NCBI GenBank assembly: GCA_002402725.1
Contig: DHGL01000011.1
Coordinates: 17,193 to 32,360 of the forward strand
Direction: 5' to 3'
DNA length: 15,168 bases
From: Anaerolineaceae bacterium UBA4799
Lineage (GTDB): Bacteria > Chloroflexota > Anaerolineae > Anaerolineales > Anaerolineaceae
Both the position numbers and the translations under genes were made by a program. Of this stretch, positions 1-7,329 are shown one piece after another. Below the pieces are notes generated by a model. That model did no database searches, was not told the DNA's origin, and worked only from the letters and a program-made list of their open reading frames with translations. Every line of letters begins with the position of its first letter. Positions within the stretch are counted from its first letter, which is position 1.

Positions 1-541
1 AGGTGTGGTGGTAGGCGCGCACCAGGTGATCACTGCTGGCTTTGGAAGCGGCGTAAGGGGAATTGGGGGAGTAAGGTGTGGTCTCACTGAATGCCGGGTC
101 ACCCGGCTCGAGTGAGCCAAAAACTTCATCCGTGGAAATGTGGTGGAACCTGACCTGGTCTGCGCTGAGCTTCTTTTCGGTCAACCACACACTGCGGGCG
201 GCTTCGAGCATGGAAAATGTTCCCAGGATATTGGTGTTAATGAACGCCGCCGGTCCCAGGATAGAGCGGTCAACATGAGATTCAGCCGCGAAATGCACGA
301 TAGCATCAATATCGTAGGCGCGGATGAGTTCAGTGACGGTTTGCGTGTCGCAGATATCCGCCTGCACGAACTGGTACCTGGCATCAACCGGGAGTCCTTT
401 CAGGTTTTCCAGGCTGCCGGCATAGGTGAGCAGGTCAAGGTTTAATACAAAAACGTCGGGGAAATTGGTGAGGATGTAGCGGATAAAATTGGAACCGATA
501 AAGCCGGCTCCCCCGGTGACGAGCACACGTGAAAAGTTCAT
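1..541 (-). CDS. rfbB: dTDP-glucose 4,6-dehydratase, C-terminus cut by window edge
   Basis: Converts dTDP-glucose to dTDP-4-keto-6-deoxyglucose, the shared precursor of L-rhamnose and of many amino-deoxy sugars; cytosolic and NAD-dependent. I translated the minus strand from the ATG at 539-541; 180 codons are in the window. An extended SDR fold is evident: the nucleotide-binding GGAGFIG (G10, G13, G16), the catalytic TDE in STDEVFG (T137, D138, E139), and YxxxK as YAASK (Y163, K167). These match the known Thr-Asp-Glu and Tyr/Lys residues of the RmlB family. About half of the usual ~340 aa is missing beyond the left edge. The start overlaps the rfbC stop by 4 bp (ATGA) and has a strong GGAGG Shine-Dalgarno at 549-553, 7 nt upstream, so translation is probably coupled. 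Identification is firm. Confidence 0.95.
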   Translation of the reverse strand, partial: MNFSRVLVTGGAGFIGSNFIRYILTNFPDVFVLNLDLLTYAGSLENLKGLPVDARYQFVQADICDTQTVTELIRAYDIDAIVHFAAESHVDRSILGPAAFINTNILGTFSMLEAARSVWLTEKKLSADQVRFHHISTDEVFGSLEPGDPAFSETTPYSPNSPYAASKASSDHLVRAYHHT

Positions 542-1086
542 TCAAAAACCTCCGCTTGTGATAATGAAACACCCTGGGCATCCTTTTCCGAAAGGATCAA
601 CGTTTGATGTACTTGCACCGGCCAAAGGATGCCAATTTCCGGGTCGCTCCAGATGATGGAACGTTCATCTGGTTGTGAATAGAAATCCGTGGCTTTGTAA
701 ACCACCTCAGCCCAATCTGAAAGGGTGTAAAAACCATGCCCGAAGCCGGGAGGAACCCAAAGCACACGTTTGTTTTCAGAGGACAGGTTGTAACCTACCC
801 ATTTACCGAAGGTCGGCGAGGAACGCCGCAAGTCAACCGCCACATCGAAAATCTCACCCAGCACCACACGCACCAGTTTCCCCTGGGTGTGCCTGATCTG
901 GTAGTGCAATCCCCGCAGCGTGCCGCGAATGGACCTGGAATGGTTATCCTGAACGAACTGGTGGTCAATACCCGCGCTTTTGAACTTTTCCTGTTGGAAG
1001 GTCTCCATGAAAAAACCACGTTCATCGCCAAAAACCCGGGGTTCGATCAGGGTCACATCTGGGATTTCTGTTGGGATAAAGTTCAT
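538..1086 (-). CDS. rfbC: dTDP-4-dehydrorhamnose 3,5-epimerase
   Basis: Epimerises dTDP-4-keto-6-deoxyglucose at C3 and C5, the third step of dTDP-L-rhamnose synthesis, in the cytosol. At 182 aa it has the usual family length. Visible family features are GDERGFF near residue 20, the catalytic-His motif LRGLHYQ (H61), the following lysine in QGKLVRV (K70), VAVDLR (82-87), the VPPGFGHGF segment at 111-119, and the tyrosine in VVYKAT (Y130), which corresponds to the general acid. Start ATG at 1084-1086 has a GGAG sequence about 6 nt upstream. It lies 21 bp downstream of wzt and overlaps rfbB by 4 bp, so it belongs to the exporter/sugar operon. RfbA and RfbD, needed for complete rhamnose synthesis, are not in this window. 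Confidence 0.96.
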   Translation of the reverse strand: MNFIPTEIPDVTLIEPRVFGDERGFFMETFQQEKFKSAGIDHQFVQDNHSRSIRGTLRGLHYQIRHTQGKLVRVVLGEIFDVAVDLRRSSPTFGKWVGYNLSSENKRVLWVPPGFGHGFYTLSDWAEVVYKATDFYSQPDERSIIWSDPEIGILWPVQVHQTLILSEKDAQGVSLSQAEVFE

Positions 1087-1107
1087 GTGGTCTCCAGGCA
1101 GGTCGGA

Positions 1108-1875
1108 TTAGATATTGAGCATGCTCATGTATTGATCACTGATCTCTGCGCCATTACCGCTCGAAATAATCTTGCCGTGGTCCAGGAGAATGGCTCTTGT
1201 GCATAATTCAGCAATGAGCGAAGAAGAATGGGTGACCAGCAGAACTGTGGATTTTCCTTTGATGAGATTTAGCATACGCTCGCTGCATTTTGCTCTGAAG
1301 GCGGCGTCACCAACGGAAAGCACTTCATCCAGAATGAGAATATCCGGCTCCCAGGCAGTGGCTACCGAGAACCCCAGGCGGGCGACCATACCGGAAGAGT
1401 AAGTACGGATAGGCGCGTTGATGAAATCGCCAATCTCGCTAAAAGCCAGGATGCTGTCCAGTTTTTCGGTGATCTCCTGGCGGGTATGCCCGAGCAGCGT
1501 ACCGTTCAAGTAGACGTTTTCCAACCCGGTCAATTCTGGGTGAAATCCAGCGCCAAGTTCCAGCAGGGGAGCAACGACCCCTTTGATCCATACCCGCCCG
1601 TTGGTTGGGCTGAGCACACGAGAAATTACTTTCAAGAGCGTGGATTTGCCGGCGCCGTTACGGCCGATAATCCCAAAAATCTCTCCCTGCTCTACGTTAA
1701 GGTTGATGTCCTGCAGCGCATAGAAATGTTTGTGCTGTACCTTACCGCGTACTTTCTTGATGAGGTATTCCTTAATGGTACCGATGCGTTCCGTCGGAAC
1801 GCGGTAGGCTACGCTCACATCTTTAAGGAATACAGAAGTTGTGATTTCCGGTTCTGCCAGTAATGTGTTATCCAT
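1108..1875 (-). CDS. wzt: Polysaccharide ABC exporter, ATP-binding subunit (Wzt/RfbE/KpsT type)
   Basis: Powers export of a lipid-linked polysaccharide through the Wzm pore. I chose the ATG at 1873-1875 (255 aa). The reading frame stays open upstream to 1989, but those 38 codons lie inside wzm and look non-coding in this frame. Features in 255-aa numbering: Walker A GRNGAGKST (71-79), ABC signature YSSGM (159-163), Walker B ILILDE (179-184) followed by D-loop residues VGD (188-190), and switch histidine in VTHS (H216). The protein ends soon after the nucleotide-binding domain, so it lacks the C-terminal carbohydrate-binding domain of E. coli O8/O9a-type Wzt. It overlaps the end of wzm by 8 bp. 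No strong Shine-Dalgarno is visible, consistent with translational coupling. Family is certain; the exact glycan is unknown. Confidence 0.94.
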   Translation of the reverse strand: MDNTLLAEPEITTSVFLKDVSVAYRVPTERIGTIKEYLIKKVRGKVQHKHFYALQDINLNVEQGEIFGIIGRNGAGKSTLLKVISRVLSPTNGRVWIKGVVAPLLELGAGFHPELTGLENVYLNGTLLGHTRQEITEKLDSILAFSEIGDFINAPIRTYSSGMVARLGFSVATAWEPDILILDEVLSVGDAAFRAKCSERMLNLIKGKSTVLLVTHSSSLIAELCTRAILLDHGKIISSGNGAEISDQYMSMLNI

Positions 1876-2695
1876 AATAACCAAAAAGCTTTGATTTGTT
1901 TGTAAAAATTTTCCAGCCAGCCACGAGGAAAACGGAAGCGACCAAAACCGCCACCAGCCACTCCCACCAGGGAGGGACAATGCCGTCATACAGCAGGTTG
2001 CGGAAAATCTTAATGTAGTAATACATCGGATTCAGTTTGAGGACCAATCCGTAAAAAACATCCTGCAACAATTTTTCAGGGTAGATGATGGGGGTCAGGT
2101 AGAGCCAGGCGGTGATGAGCACCGGAAAAAATTCCGCTACATCAGGGAAGAACACAGCGATGGTGGATAGGAACAGGCTGAGACCAAGAGTGAACATCGC
2201 CAGTAACAGCACCGCGAATGGTATCAACAGTGCTGAGAAATGTATCTGGACGCGGGTCACCAGGTAGATGAGCGCCATGGGTACCAGCGCGAACCCGAGG
2301 TTGATCAGCCCGCCGCCGGCGACGGAGATGATGAAGGCTGTGCGCGGCATATAGATCTTGTGATACAATCCGCTGCCCCACAGGGTGGTATTGAGCGAGA
2401 ACTGCGTGGTTTGTGAGAAGAAGTTCCAGGCGATGAGCCCGGTGATAATGTAAGCCGGGTAAACCCCACGCATATCGAACAGACGTGAAAACACAATGGT
2501 CAGAATGATCATCGTGCCGAGTGGATTGAGCATTGTCCACAGCACACCCAGCACCGAGCGCTTATAACGCGCAACAATGTCGCGCCGTATCAACTGGTAG
2601 ATGAGGTCTTTATAGCGGAAAATCGCTTTGATTTCCTCGATTGAAACCCACCTGGTTTTTGCGCTGTCGTAGATATTTGCCTGGTCAGAAAGCAT
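1868..2695 (-). CDS. wzm: Polysaccharide ABC exporter, permease subunit (ABC-2 type)
   Basis: Inner-membrane partner of the adjacent Wzt ATPase, forming the channel for a lipid-linked polysaccharide. It has 275 aa, normal for the family. The N-terminus holds an amphipathic stretch with RDIVARYKRSVLGVLW (38-53), typical of ABC-2 O-antigen permeases, followed by about six hydrophobic segments, including TMIILTIVF, FALVPMALIYLV, LLLAMFTLGLSLFLSTIAV and, near the C-terminus, WEWLVAVLVASVFLVAGW. The LYLTPIIYP motif late in the protein is also typical of this family. The C-terminus overlaps the wzt start by 8 bp. Shine-Dalgarno is weak (AAGAA close to the ATG). A 174-bp non-coding gap separates it from gmd upstream and contains a possible promoter. 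Confidence 0.94.
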   Translation of the reverse strand: MLSDQANIYDSAKTRWVSIEEIKAIFRYKDLIYQLIRRDIVARYKRSVLGVLWTMLNPLGTMIILTIVFSRLFDMRGVYPAYIITGLIAWNFFSQTTQFSLNTTLWGSGLYHKIYMPRTAFIISVAGGGLINLGFALVPMALIYLVTRVQIHFSALLIPFAVLLLAMFTLGLSLFLSTIAVFFPDVAEFFPVLITAWLYLTPIIYPEKLLQDVFYGLVLKLNPMYYYIKIFRNLLYDGIVPPWWEWLVAVLVASVFLVAGWKIFTNKSKLFGYYG

Positions 2696-2869
2696 TTCTT
2701 AAAAGATTCCTGGGTTACTGATTTTTGCATTGTATGCGATGTATTGTTTCAATAACAACGCGTATGCAGTATTCGAAATAAAGATTCTTCCTGTACAGAA
2801 AGCCAATTCATTATAATCGAAATCATTCGGCTGGTGATTTATGCGAATAATCATCCGTACTTTGCTGGT
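2696..2869 (-). promoter_or_regulatory. Intergenic leader of wzm with possible promoter
   Basis: This AT-rich 174-bp gap between the gmd stop and the wzm start holds no plausible gene. On the minus strand a perfect -10 hexamer TATAAT lies at 2810-2815; the -35 position 17 bp upstream is poor (ATCACC at 2833-2838). It would give a leader of roughly 110 nt. The same 14-mer, ATTTCGATTATAAT on the minus strand, occurs in the gap before the large GT-C gene (11134-11147). No rho-independent terminator (stem plus T-run) is visible, so readthrough from gmd is also likely. Confidence 0.35.
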
Positions 2870-3853
2870 TCAGTTGCCTTGTCCATCTTCGACCTGCGCC
2901 ATATCTTCGTCCACCATCAGTTGAACCAGTTCAGGGAATTGAATGGAGGGGTGCCAATCAAGTTCTTTGGAGGCGCGGGTAGCATCACCAATGAGCGGAA
3001 CCTCTTCAACTGGCCGGTAAAACTTCTGGTCGAAAATGACATACTCACGATAATCCAGGCCAACGCGCTCGAATGCCCGCTGGCAGAATTCACGTATGCT
3101 GTGCCCAATACCAGTGGCAATGACATAATCACGGGGAGCTTCCTGCTGCAGCATCAGCCACATGGCGCGTACATAATCCGGCGCGTAACCCCAATCCCGT
3201 ACTGCTTCCAGGTTGCCAAGCGCCAGTTTTTCCTGCAGCCCCGCTTTAATAAGCGCGGCTCCACGTGAAATCTTGCGAGTGACATATTCAAACCCGCGGC
3301 GTGGTGATTCGTGATTGTAAGCGATACCGTTGCAGGCGAAGATGCCATAATTCTCGCGGTAATTGGAGGTGAGGTAATAGCCGGTCATTTTTGTAATGCC
3401 ATAGGCAGAACGTGGATTGAAGGGGGTATCTTCGTTCTGCGGGGTGGTGCGCGCCCGTCCGAATAGCTCTGAGGATGCCGCGAAGTAGAAACGGCAGCGC
3501 GGGGAAGTGTTCTTGAGAGCGGAAAGCACATTGTGAGTGCCGTTGATGTTGGTGTTGAAAACAGAGAATTCATCATCGAAGGAATATGAAACAAAGGAAG
3601 AAGCTGCCAGGTGATAGCACTCATCGGGGCTGACCTGTTCGAAGATCGCGTGTAGTGAAGGGTAGGATTCGATCGACCCGACGTGCAGTTTCAGATTCCC
3701 GATAAAACCCGACAGGCGCGCCAGCGAACGCACCGGGTCTTCAATCTCGCTGCGCAGCACGATGCCGTGCACTTCATAACCTTCTCTGAGCAGCAATTCT
3801 GCCAGGTAGGAGCCGTCTTGCCCGGTAATGCCTGTGATGAGCGCTTTTTTCAT
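2870..3853 (-). CDS. gmd: GDP-mannose 4,6-dehydratase
   Basis: Converts GDP-D-mannose to GDP-4-keto-6-deoxymannose, precursor of GDP-L-fucose, GDP-D-rhamnose or GDP-perosamine; cytosolic, NADP-dependent. The 327-aa protein starts with the hallmark GITGQDGSYLAELLL (G8, G11, G14). Catalytic residues appear as S128/E129 in ASSELFG and Y151/K155 in YGITK. Further GMD marks are NHESPRRG (180-187), LGNLEAVRDWGYAPDYV (212-228), VIATG (244-248) and FYRPVEEVPLIGD (278-290). It is somewhat shorter than the common ~345-370 aa, and the early region is divergent (LRSEIEDP where RRSS is common; HLAASSF where NLAAQSH is common), so a related NDP-hexose specificity is possible. ATG has a GAGGA Shine-Dalgarno 4 nt upstream. 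No partner reductase or aminotransferase specific for GDP-sugars is adjacent. Confidence 0.88.
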   Translation of the reverse strand: MKKALITGITGQDGSYLAELLLREGYEVHGIVLRSEIEDPVRSLARLSGFIGNLKLHVGSIESYPSLHAIFEQVSPDECYHLAASSFVSYSFDDEFSVFNTNINGTHNVLSALKNTSPRCRFYFAASSELFGRARTTPQNEDTPFNPRSAYGITKMTGYYLTSNYRENYGIFACNGIAYNHESPRRGFEYVTRKISRGAALIKAGLQEKLALGNLEAVRDWGYAPDYVRAMWLMLQQEAPRDYVIATGIGHSIREFCQRAFERVGLDYREYVIFDQKFYRPVEEVPLIGDATRASKELDWHPSIQFPELVQLMVDEDMAQVEDGQGN

Positions 3854-3940
3854 GGTTCCTCGCGTGGTGGCATAATTTCCCGGTCCATGCCGGGATACTC
3901 TCCTATTTTACCTATTTTTGAGGGTTTCTATGGGGCTGTA
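3854..3940 (-). promoter_or_regulatory. Short gmd leader with a hairpin
   Basis: The gap between the 470-aa membrane gene and gmd contains a 6-bp inverted repeat, TCCCGG/CCGGGA with a 6-nt loop, at 3878-3895. It is followed by neither a T-run nor a clear promoter on either strand, so it is not a convincing terminator. A TATAGT hexamer on the minus strand near the start of the gap has no good -35. A leader hairpin or mRNA-stability element is possible. Confidence 0.25.
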
Positions 3941-5353
3941 CTATAGTTGCCTGATGGCTTTTGGAGACATCACAACCGGGTCGTGCTCGAGCGCGTCGAG
4001 GATTAAATAACAGGCCACGCTGATGCCGCCATTTGCCAGTTCCATCACCCGTACTGTGGAGTTATTCAGGTGCCAGACCAGGTCATGTGGGGTTACCAGG
4101 TAGATGACGACCATGCCCAGCACATACAACCCGGTAGCGACGATGGCCGGAATGGTCTCTTTAATGAATGGGCGCCTGAACACAAAATTACTAATCAGCA
4201 TCACCACCAATAGGTTCAATGAAGCATTGATGTATTTCATGACCTTGTCGAGGATCATTTGTAAAGAACCATCCGAAAGCCTGGCTGTCAACCGCTCAAA
4301 GGATGAGCTTTGCCCCAGGCCGAGATCATTGGAAATGCGCCATTGACCTTTGTCGATCCACCATAACGCGAATGGAATCAGCGCGAGGATGGCGATCACT
4401 ACCATATGCCAGGGGATCTTCACAGCCTTAAGGTTAACTTTGAACCGGTTCCTGATAAGGTAGAGTACAACGAAACCGACCAGCAGCGCCAGAAAGGCCA
4501 GGATGCCTTCATTCTTCAGATAGAGTAAGAAGATGCCGCAGGCGATGCTGGAAAATAGATCCACTTTTTCATTCGATTTGATGTACCGGTCAAATAAAAG
4601 CAGGGCGATACAAAAGCAAAAAGCCAGCAGCCCGTCCATGTACCCGTTCCACAACCAGGGGTACAGACTGAACGGTAGAATGATCAGTAAGAATATGTAA
4701 CTGAATGAACGCCGGGCGAAGGTTACCAGCCAGGTGATAGGAGGGATAAAAATGAGATAAAGCGAGAGCTTGGGCAGGTACTCATTCCAGAAACCCAATA
4801 CGTACATTACCTGCGCGCCCAGTGCGGGGATCAACTTGGGGTAATCGACCTGCGAAAAAACCACTGAAGGGTCCTGCCAGCCCGCAGCGAGACCGATAGA
4901 GCCGGCGTAATAAATCATCTTAGAATGAAAAAACCAGATCGACCTGGTGTCCCAGGCTTCCAGCGCGATCGTTAGAATTGGACCGATCATTAACAGGCAA
5001 AAGAACACCACGCCGATCCATTTATTGGTTGAATCCGGGTTCTTGAACTTACGAAAATGGTAGCGAAAGAAATACACAACGAAACAACTCAAACCGATGA
5101 GAGACAGCACCGCGCTGATAATCAGGCTGGTTTTCAGAGTTTGCAAGACCAGTAAAATCCCAAAGTTGATGATAAAACCTGCCAGAAGCGTCAACGGAGA
5201 TTCCTGGATGAGCAGCAGGTCGTTTCTCTTTGAGATCAAACTGCGGTTCAACAAAGGGCCAACCAGCAACCAGCCTAAACCATACAGGTAAGCCAGGGAC
5301 ACAACCATGATGGCTGCAAACTTCAGTAAATTAATCACAGTAGACAAGGGCAA
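3941..5353 (-). CDS. Multi-pass membrane protein, probable GT-C-type glycosyltransferase
   Basis: Predicted integral membrane enzyme of 470 aa with about ten or more hydrophobic helices. After roughly four N-terminal segments comes an acidic loop motif, EAWDTRSIWFFHSK (132-145), followed by VDYPKLIP (169-176). The WD...W..K and DYP pattern is, from memory, typical of GT-C membrane transferases that use polyprenyl-phosphate sugars and act outside the cytosol. Donor and acceptor cannot be read. The start is TTG at 5351-5353, supported by an AGGA Shine-Dalgarno at 5359-5362 with 5-nt spacing. Alternative GTG (5338) and ATG (5308) starts have no such site. With the TTG start it overlaps the preceding 192-aa gene by 23 bp, so the two are probably co-translated. 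It could instead be a polymerase-like or flippase-like membrane protein. Confidence 0.7.
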   Translation of the reverse strand: MPLSTVINLLKFAAIMVVSLAYLYGLGWLLVGPLLNRSLISKRNDLLLIQESPLTLLAGFIINFGILLVLQTLKTSLIISAVLSLIGLSCFVVYFFRYHFRKFKNPDSTNKWIGVVFFCLLMIGPILTIALEAWDTRSIWFFHSKMIYYAGSIGLAAGWQDPSVVFSQVDYPKLIPALGAQVMYVLGFWNEYLPKLSLYLIFIPPITWLVTFARRSFSYIFLLIILPFSLYPWLWNGYMDGLLAFCFCIALLLFDRYIKSNEKVDLFSSIACGIFLLYLKNEGILAFLALLVGFVVLYLIRNRFKVNLKAVKIPWHMVVIAILALIPFALWWIDKGQWRISNDLGLGQSSSFERLTARLSDGSLQMILDKVMKYINASLNLLVVMLISNFVFRRPFIKETIPAIVATGLYVLGMVVIYLVTPHDLVWHLNNSTVRVMELANGGISVACYLILDALEHDPVVMSPKAIRQL

Positions 5354-5909
5354 TCAAATCCTTTTCCTCGATAAGCTGGCATTTCTGAAAATCAGCGATT
5401 TCTTCCGCTCGGATGAAGACATGTCGCGCGTCTTCTCTCATCCGAACCGGCCAGGCAGACTCTACGATGCGTTGCATGGTATGATAGTCTTCATTCAAGC
5501 TGGGTGACAGCCGGTATTCCTCCACTTTATTGGTGTCGATCATGGATAGGGCTTGCAGGGCTTCTTCAGGCAGCACCTCAAGACCTGTATCCGGGGTTAG
5601 CAGATTATTCAATGGTATTGATGGGTGCGCCACGGCTTCCACGCTGGTATGCCTGATTTGATTGAGCGCCGGTATTGAGACTGAACTGAAGAGCAGGTAA
5701 GATATCACCGTGACCAGTACCAGCGTGAAGGAAGGTTTTGGCAGGAAAATCGAGACGAAGAAGAACACCATGATGAAGAGCGTGAAGGAGCGATGTTCGT
5801 GAGTGTAATTATAATAAGCCCATAAAGAAACCAGGATGAAGATGACCAGAGTGAAAATCCTGTACCTGGTTAAAAATGTTTTCAAGCCTTTTTTCTTTTG
5901 ATCTGTCAT
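5331..5909 (-). CDS. Unknown membrane protein with soluble C-terminal domain
   Basis: I do not recognise this 192-aa protein. It has a basic cytosolic N-terminus (MTDQKKKGLK), three hydrophobic segments at about 18-33, 41-56 and 61-78, and then a ~110-aa hydrophilic C-terminal part, which would lie outside the cytoplasm if the N-terminus is inside. That tail contains VLPEEALQALSMIDTNKVEEYRL-like helical, acidic sequence and ends in an Asp. There is no catalytic motif I can name. It is the first gene of the left minus-strand run, preceded by a good promoter-like sequence at 6009-6037, and its end overlaps the GT-C-like gene by 23 bp. It may be an accessory or partner of that transferase; this is inferred from position only. 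Confidence 0.7.
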   Translation of the reverse strand: MTDQKKKGLKTFLTRYRIFTLVIFILVSLWAYYNYTHEHRSFTLFIMVFFFVSIFLPKPSFTLVLVTVISYLLFSSVSIPALNQIRHTSVEAVAHPSIPLNNLLTPDTGLEVLPEEALQALSMIDTNKVEEYRLSPSLNEDYHTMQRIVESAWPVRMREDARHVFIRAEEIADFQKCQLIEEKDLIALVYCD

Positions 5910-6008
5910 ATTAACCTGGTCGATTCCTTATCTTACCCCGATTCGTGATATTCTCAGAAAAAGCAATGACCCACAGGCGAATGTTATCGTAGCAGGTCAA
6001 TTGGTCAT

Positions 6009-6037
6009 ATTATACAACTTATAAATAAGTGCTTCAA
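6009..6037 (-). promoter_or_regulatory. Predicted sigma70-type promoter for the left minus-strand operon
   Basis: On the minus strand, a -35 box TTGAAG (6032-6037, 4 of 6 consensus) is followed by exactly 17 bp and a perfect -10 TATAAT (6009-6014). Transcription would begin near 6002, leaving about 90 nt before the ATG at 5909. The spacer contains a palindrome (6017-6030), and paired direct repeats lie just upstream of the -35 box, so the promoter may be regulated. Confidence 0.55.
6017..6030. repeat. Palindrome between -35 and -10 boxes (possible operator)
   Basis: ACTTA-TAAA-TAAGT, a 5-bp-arm inverted repeat, sits wholly inside the 17-bp spacer of the predicted minus-strand promoter. A protein bound there would compete with RNA polymerase. 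AT-rich sequence makes chance palindromes common, so the regulatory role is a guess. Confidence 0.3.
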
Positions 6038-6039
6038 TA

Positions 6040-6061
6040 TTACGTATTCTTTTTTACGTAT
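6040..6061. repeat. Pair of TTACGTAT direct repeats
   Basis: Two identical 8-bp copies at 6040-6047 and 6054-6061, 14 bp apart start to start, each contain the palindrome TACGTA. They lie immediately upstream of the minus-strand -35 box (6032-6037) and about 70 bp upstream of the plus-strand -10, a suitable place for a regulator shared by the two divergent units. Function is inferred from position. Confidence 0.35.
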
Positions 6062-6111
6062 CTCTATTAAGTGTTATTCCGCTGCGTTAGTATGCGAAAT
6101 TCCCAGCGAAA

Positions 6112-6138
6112 TTTCCAGTTCCTTTTGTGGAGTATAAT
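6112..6138 (+). promoter_or_regulatory. Predicted promoter for the plus-strand two-gene unit
   Basis: A perfect -10 hexamer TATAAT lies at 6133-6138. The best -35 match, TTTCCA at 6112-6117 (4 of 6), gives a short 15-bp spacer, so the -35 is doubtful. Transcription would begin near 6145, about 33 nt before the TTG start at 6178. It is the only good -10 close to this gene. Confidence 0.4.
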
Positions 6139-6177
6139 CGGGCATACAAATGATTACAACCCTATACAGGTGAAATA

Positions 6178-7329
6178 TTGAACAACCAGACAAAGATCGG
6201 CATCATCGGGACAGGATTCATCGCGACCGGACTCGTCAGGGTCATTGAGCAAATGCCAGATTTGGTGGTCAGCAGCATTTTAACCCGGCGTAATGTTAAC
6301 ACGCTTTCTTCTTCCTTGCCTTATACCAATTCGATAGATGAACTGATCGAGAAAAGCCAGTTAATCGTGGAGTGTGCCGGCGACCCGATATATGGAACAG
6401 ACGTCATTGCGCGCGCGCTGGCTGCCGGGTTGCCTGCCGTCACCATGGATGCCGAGTTACAGGTCACCACGGGCACTTATCTTTCCACACTGGGGTACCT
6501 TACCGAGGCCGAAGGTGACCAACCCGGGGCGTTGGCCGCACTGCACCGTGAAGCCCTGGCAATGGGATTCAAACCGCTTGTGTACGGCAACCTTAAGGGC
6601 TACCTCAATCATCACCCCACGCTCAAGGATATGCAGTATTGGGCGCAATTCCAGGGCATCAGCCTGGACCAGGTGACAGCGTTCACCGATGGCACCAAAC
6701 TGCAACTGGAACAGGTGCTGGTGGCGAACGGTTTTGGCGCCACCATTGCCCGCCAGGGGTTACTGGGATATGAATCCGCAGAAGTCGAGGAGGGTTCTAA
6801 CAAGTTAGCCGCGCATGCGAAAGCGCTTGGTCAACCCATCAGTGATTATCTTATCTCTAAACCCGGGGCGACGCGCAAACTACCCGCCGGAGTTTTCATC
6901 GCTGGAGAGCATGATCCTCGTCAGGCACCCGCGTTGAAGTACCTTAAACTTGGTGAAGGTCCTTACTATACTTTGTTGCGCAATTACCATCTTTGTCACC
7001 TGGAGATTCCCAAGACCATCCGTGAAGTTGTCAATGGCAGCGATGTGCTGTTAGACAATAGCAGCAATCCCACAACAAGTGTAGTCGCCATCGCCAAGGC
7101 CGAACTCAAAGCGGGTCAGTATATCAAGCAGGCACTGGGCAGTTTCGAGGTGAGGGGGGAAGCCATACTCATCGAGAACATGCCCGAGCACCTGCCGATT
7201 GGATTAATGCGCGATGTGGTCATCAAGCACGCCATCGCCCCCGGGCAGTTGCTCAGCATGGCTGATGTCGAATTACCCGAAACGCTCGCGCTCAAGGCCT
7301 GGCAGTACACGCTCAAACAAGCCCTTTAG
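6178..7329 (+). CDS. SAF-domain NAD(P)-dependent oxidoreductase (COG4091, homoserine dehydrogenase-like)
   Basis: The 383-aa protein has an N-terminal Rossmann fold with GTGFIA (11-16) after a beta-strand KIGII, a central homoserine-dehydrogenase-like catalytic region (VECAGDPIYG, then GNLKGYLNHHPT), and a C-terminal SAF-like domain from about residue 305 (IENMPEHLPIGLMRD, then APGQLL). This matches predicted oxidoreductases of the COG4091 type. True homoserine dehydrogenases end in an ACT or different domain and sit with threonine genes, so that reaction is unlikely here. In a glycan locus it may act on a nucleotide-linked or free branched/keto sugar; the substrate is unknown. The start is TTG at 6178-6180, chosen because AGGTG at 6168-6172 is 5 nt upstream and because it places the Rossmann strand correctly. 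Its stop abuts the next ATG. Confidence 0.82.
   Translation: MNNQTKIGIIGTGFIATGLVRVIEQMPDLVVSSILTRRNVNTLSSSLPYTNSIDELIEKSQLIVECAGDPIYGTDVIARALAAGLPAVTMDAELQVTTGTYLSTLGYLTEAEGDQPGALAALHREALAMGFKPLVYGNLKGYLNHHPTLKDMQYWAQFQGISLDQVTAFTDGTKLQLEQVLVANGFGATIARQGLLGYESAEVEEGSNKLAAHAKALGQPISDYLISKPGATRKLPAGVFIAGEHDPRQAPALKYLKLGEGPYYTLLRNYHLCHLEIPKTIREVVNGSDVLLDNSSNPTTSVVAIAKAELKAGQYIKQALGSFEVRGEAILIENMPEHLPIGLMRDVVIKHAIAPGQLLSMADVELPETLALKAWQYTLKQAL

Noticed and set aside
736..1206. 156-codon plus-strand frame over rfbC and the end of wzt
   Set aside because: It runs antisense to two confidently identified genes, has no recognisable domain and has no ribosome-binding site of note. It is a shadow frame.
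1876..1989. Upstream extension of Wzt to 293 aa
   Set aside because: These codons lie inside wzm and give a tryptophan- and serine-rich segment unlike Wzt N-termini; the ATG at 1875 fits the 8-bp operon overlap.
2834..3268. 144-codon plus-strand frame over gmd
   Set aside because: It lies antisense to gmd, whose motifs are continuous across the same bases, and no family resemblance is seen.
3878..3895. TCCCGG/CCGGGA hairpin as a transcription terminator
   Set aside because: No T-run follows on either strand, and the gap is only 87 bp between co-oriented genes, so termination is not supported.
6178..7329. Assignment of the oxidoreductase as a true homoserine dehydrogenase
   Set aside because: It carries a C-terminal SAF-like domain and is surrounded by glycan genes, not threonine or methionine genes. 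Only the broader family is supported.
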